Origin: Liolophura sinensis
Taxonomy: Eukaryota; Mollusca; Polyplacophora; Chitonida; Chitonidae
Assembly (NCBI RefSeq): GCF_032854445.1
Contig: NC_088305.1
Span: 24,835,400 to 24,895,399 of the forward strand
Direction of reading: 5' to 3'
DNA length: 60,000 bases
The position numbers and the translations under genes were made by a program. The notes beneath the pieces are model-generated. The model had not been told where the DNA came from. It saw nothing but the letters and a program-made list of their open reading frames with translations, and did no database searches. Shown one piece after another: positions 56,496-60,000 of this stretch. Within the stretch, counting starts at the first letter, position 1. The number at the start of each line of letters is the position of its first letter.

Positions 56496-56640
56496 TAAGC
56501 AGAACAGTGAAATCGGTGTAGGTTATGCTTGCTTTTAAATGAGCGACATATTTTAGCGGAAAAGAGCACAGACAGTGTGTTTCTGCAAGGCTTAGTGTTA
56601 AGGGGGAAACGTCGCCCGGGATACGTTCACGGTTTCGTGC

Positions 56641-56646
56641 TTTATT
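56641..56646 (-). terminator. Poly(A) signal of the TIR gene
   Basis: AATAAA on the minus strand, 58 nt after the stop codon at 56704. The duplicated copy near 54240-54275 keeps related signals. Confidence 0.7.
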
Positions 56647-56703
56647 GATTAGGTCTCTAGCTAAAGTGAGGTAGATGCAGGGTATTGTTCTCCAGACAAA
56701 ATG

Positions 56704-59378
56704 TTATGACTGCAACCTACACGTTCGTAGCTCCATACTGCAGCTCCTACGGCATGCCTCTTTTCTTCGTTTTCTGGGCATGCGCAGTTTTAACTGTTTC
56801 GATGCTGAGGGTGAAATTGGACTTTCACAGTCTGTAGACATGTGGATAGATGGGATAAATTTGAGCACAGTTGAAAAATCATCGTCTTTTAAAATACGTT
56901 TGTTGGTTTCTCCGAGAAGTACAGGTATAATCTTCAAACGTTCGCCAATGAACAGTCTCTGTGCTGTTAGGAATTCAAAGCGGCACCACTCACAAGAACG
57001 ATAACTCTCGCTAAAAATGACCATCACTCGTCGGCATTGATTCATGGCTTCTACTATATTGTCAGACTTGCCTATGAATGGTAAAAAAACAAAACATAAC
57101 AAATACAAACAAAACAAAACAGACAATTAACAAATTAGCGACAAATATGATACTCATGGTAAGATGTACGTAAACAAAACTATTTGTCTTTGCCTGACCC
57201 ACTACCAACATTTTTACAGTGCTACATCACTCTAATGCCATGTCATGACACCAGACATGACACCGCACCCAATCACACTATCCTGAAAACAGACCGACTA
57301 GTTATTCGCATATTTCTCTTATGATGAGCGCCAAGTTAGATAGTAAAAAGATTCCCGATTTTAAAGTCTTAGGCATGGCCATACGGGTATAAAGTATGAC
57401 TAAAGCGAAAAGTGGAGAGTTTTTATGTTTTCTGACATCACGGACTGCCTCATGACCTCAGGGTTGTTCGAAATTTCTGTATAAAATGTAGCAGTGATGT
57501 AAAGCGAGCTGAGGGAACGCCGACTGCGCTGTAACAAATATCAGATATGACTCCATTTCAGGATTGTGGATGGATGGAATAAACAAAGCGCAAAGAACAA
57601 AGCACAAAATGTAGCTTATCTAACTACACCCAGTATCAGAAAAAACTGCATCGTTCACAGTGGTGAGTGTTGATTACTAAATAGCCTGACAGATCAGACG
57701 GATTCAGACAGACGGGCACATCTCACAAGCTCTTTTATAAGTGCCTTCATAAATTTTATCACTTCGTGTACTGCATGCATTGGCTTGATCCGAATTTATG
57801 CAAATAGAAAATTTCAAACGTGCCAATCGAATGTACTGTGTAGTTGAAGCACTTAAACTAACTTGTGGAAGGGATCGAACGCCTCAGTAAGTATCTGACA
57901 TCATGTTCGCAAGATACATGGAATATTTATGCTAAACCTTCCTCACTGGTGGTAGGGGAGCTTTTGGTTTCGGAAATCTCTTGTCGTCAGAGGTAAAATC
58001 AATCAGACTGTGCCATGTGACTGGTGAAAAATGTTAGGCAACCTTTTTTGAAAATGACTTACTGATCACGTCTTTCACCTTTTCCCATACGCACAAAAGA
58101 CACCTCTTTCCTTTAATCCTCTCCTGAATTTTTGTTACCATTAGTGCATTCTAAATGATTTTATTACACTTTTCAGACGCCGTAATATAGTAAAGGCGAT
58201 CAAAATAGTTGCCTCACATTTTTGACAGGTCACATGATACAGTTGGACATTTTCTATCTTCTACTGTGAAAGAGTTCAAACATAAAACTCCCCTGTTCCG
58301 GCCTATGCTGTGTAGCCTGTTTTCTATTCTTGTCTTTGCGGTGACGGCTTGTATGCAATCTAGTAACGCATTGACGATTTGTATGCAATCTAGTAACGCG
58401 ATGACCATTTCTATGCAATCTAGTAACGAAATATAATAATTTTTTCTTTCAAGAGAACTATGGTGAAGCTGTGGTGCACCCGAAATAAGCTAGTTACATA
58501 TTCTTGGCTAACTGGTAAAAATTCGATCAGATACATAGTGTACGGCATGAGTTATTTCCCTTGTTAAGTAATTGTACACATGTACATTAGACTTACGGTT
58601 TAGGGTGTAAACCGCTTGTGTTTGGTGATTTGCATTAGTGCCGAATTAACTTTCATTTGTAAAGTTCCTTTCGCTGCGCAGGTCTCCATCTAATTTATGT
58701 GGATGTTTTGCTAAGCCCCGTCGACGTTAGGAACCGTGCCTAGAATAACGATGCACAGCATATAAGGAATGGGTGTGTTAAGTTAACTGGGACTTTGTAA
58801 TGTTATACACTCAAAAGATACCATGCTTACCTGAAAGGCCTAAAGGATGGAATTAAGCTGCCGATAGGGAGATATTAGATCCCCTCACTATGGCACTTGA
58901 GAAAGCGACACGTTAGGATTGTTTGCCATCTGTACAGTCTTCATTATCGTTAAAGTCATGTATCTGTTTAGCAAACATTAACTTCTTCATGGTTTACGTT
59001 TTAATTCTGTAGTGTCTTTGCTGTACTCTCTAGAATCCGTGAAATCTCTGCACCGCCACCGATGTTTATATAGTGCAGGCATTCATGCAGACACCGTTTA
59101 CCAGCCGTCAACCAAAATGGACGTTCCCGACCAATAATCGAAAGACTAGTTTCCACAACGACGTTCAGTACAAACCATGAAAGGACTACGGAAGCATATA
59201 AGTTAAATAAAGAGTAGTGATCAGCGGTACTTACTCATCCCTGGCTGGGAGTCCACAGGAAACACGAAAGCTGTGTAGTCATTTTGTTGCATAAACTCCC
59301 GAATTTTACACAGGACAAAACGTAAAACGGTCTGGTCCTCAATGTCAAAGGATACGTAGACGTCGTACAATTTTCCAT
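56704..59378 (-). CDS. TIR-domain gene, last two exons (5' part outside the window)
   Basis: Exon 59378-59235 (144 nt, entered in phase 1, donor ATGA|GTAAGT) joins in phase to exon 57071-56704 (368 nt, acceptor ATTCATAG, stop TAA). The join gives about 170 residues with a TIR domain in order: strand A box 1 LYDVYVSF, then helix A, BB loop VDSQPG (the D-x-x-P-G core is kept; the preceding Arg is Val), SDNIVEAMNQCRRVMVIFSE, SCEWCRFEF, and LKIIPVLLGE. The last 40 residues are basic and Cys-rich (RMPRKRRKEACRRSC). TIR domains signal in Toll/IL-1 receptor pathways or act as NAD-consuming enzymes; which applies here cannot be told, because the receptor or adaptor part lies to the right. The 2.2-kb intron holds a SINE-C fragment and a possible extra exon (58063-58123). 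Confidence 0.84.
57242..57385 (-). mobile_element. SINE-C-related fragment in the TIR intron
   Basis: ACACCAGACATGACACCGCA, TCTTATGATGAGCGCCAAGT and AAGTCTTAGGCATGGCCATA. Very close to the copy at 17270-17425. Confidence 0.7.
58063..58123 (-). CDS. Candidate alternative exon inside the TIR intron
   Basis: Acceptor AAAAATTCAG, 61 nt, donor GATCA|GTAAGT. The frame reads ERIKGKRCLLCVWEKVKDVI and leaves the same partial codon (A) as the 59.2-kb exon, so it would join the TIR core exon to give the same Ser. It is entered in phase 0, so it cannot follow the 59.2-kb exon directly. It may replace the helix A to BB-loop segment, with an upstream partner not seen here, or be a remnant of a duplicated gene. 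Confidence 0.38.
58345..58436. repeat. 30-bp tandem repeat, three copies
   Basis: TTGTATGCAATCTAGTAACG followed by a variable end, three times, in the TIR intron. Confidence 0.85.
58437..59234. other. TIR-gene intron sequence
   Basis: No further exon or mobile element recognised. Confidence 0.5.
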
Positions 59379-59825
59379 CTGAAATAACATAAAATATGAA
59401 ATGTAGACAAGATTTTTGATCTTTAAAAGTATAACTTTACAATTAATATCAATGTAGTTTTAATCTAAACAGTTTCAGCATAGAGTGTGATAGTTGGTAA
59501 ATGGTCAAACGTAACCGATGAAATACAGCCGCTTGTCAGTTTACCTCAGTTAAGGTTTTATTCCGACATTTCATGTAAATGCTTAAATAGTAGCAACTTA
59601 AATCCCCATAGCACCACGGCTTTAGCAGAATTAGGTAAAGAAATGCATTCATGTTCTGGCTATAGACGTCAGTGACAGAAATAAAGTTTCCCAGCTATGC
59701 GCATTTATATAGTGGAGCAGTCATTAATTAGTACAAAACACACGGCATAATAATGGCGACACCAATTTCATTTGTTGGTTTGTTTAATCATTAATGTTCC
59801 GTTTGGAGCTTAAAGCTCGGCGTGG
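59379..59825. other. Upstream intron of the TIR gene
   Basis: The next upstream exon of the TIR gene is not visible before the window end. It must leave one base (phase 1) before the 59.3-kb exon. Confidence 0.45.
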
Positions 59826-59965
59826 AAAGATCTGCCAGCAACTTGCGTTTAGTCAGGGGTTTCTCCCGGGTTCTGCCACAATGCTGGTTGCCGTCACATA
59901 AGTAAAACAGTATTGAATACGACGCAAAACACCGTTTTAAATAAATAGAATAAATAACTAAATTA
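59822..59965 (+). mobile_element. SINE-A, head truncated
   Basis: GCGTGGAAAGATCTGCCAGC, CTCCCGGGTTCTGCCACAAT, GCTGGTTGCCGTCACATAAG and tail GAATACGACGCAAAACACCG, then an A-rich end. Confidence 0.85.
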
Positions 59966-60000
59966 AAATTAAATAAATGGAATAAAAAGATAAATCAATA

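Noticed and set aside
56675-57004. Plus-strand frame of 109 codons and its twin at 54307-54597
   Set aside because: Antisense shadows of the TIR exon and its truncated copy. The minus strand shows TIR motifs and splice sites.

Overview
The window is animal nuclear DNA. It is AT-rich and gene-poor, with long introns bounded by GT..AG and very many tRNA-derived SINEs, and it is most likely from a mollusc or another lophotrochozoan. The clues are three SINE families whose heads carry A-box and B-box promoters, two of whose 3' tails (GTACGGCGTAAAACACCAAT and GTACGACGTTAAACCCCAAG) look homologous; the frequent TACATGTA words; and decayed Jockey-like and Penelope-like retroelements. I cannot name the species. 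Most of the longest reading frames lie in tandem repeats or SINEs and are not genes.

Layout. 1-2.3 kb: a 52-bp satellite with a 416-bp higher-order period, a 21-bp minisatellite, then a SINE-C. 2.4 kb: a candidate terminal coding exon (+). 3.8-5.5 kb: three phase-compatible exons (+) of an unidentified coiled-coil protein. 7.8-9.0 kb: a loose GAGGTGTA-type repeat. 11-14 kb: a large 66-bp satellite. 16.6 kb: Jockey-like remnant. 22.2-22.5 kb: a candidate signal-peptide exon (-). 24.8-32.5 kb: the best gene of the window, six exons (+) encoding a 341-residue secreted protein with the paired five-cysteine layout of clusterin. 32.8-34.6 kb: 46-bp satellite. 35.6-36.4 kb: a CRE-bearing repeat. 38.8-44.75 kb: a minus-strand gene for a small secreted cysteine-containing protein, whose large intron and surroundings hold a 42-bp satellite with a 206-bp higher-order period. 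49.3-49.75 kb: Penelope-like reverse transcriptase remnant (-). 49.8 and 52.6 kb: a pair of 345-bp direct repeats. 54.0-54.6 kb: a truncated copy of the 3' end of the TIR gene. 54.8-55.3 kb: a CpG-rich, CCAAT-rich island. 56.6-59.4 kb: the last two exons of a TIR-domain gene (-), with the rest of that gene beyond the right edge.

The genes do not form a pathway that I can demonstrate. Two suggest immunity or proteostasis: the clusterin-like secreted chaperone candidate and the TIR-domain gene. The most striking feature is inside the clusterin-like gene. Exon 4 encodes about ten repeats of a cationic Arg-Leu-Pro-Arg-Ile pentapeptide ending at an RRKR furin-type site, between the two cysteine clusters. 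The repeat varies mainly at synonymous positions, and a SINE with an 11-bp target-site duplication sits 5 nt upstream of that exon's splice acceptor.
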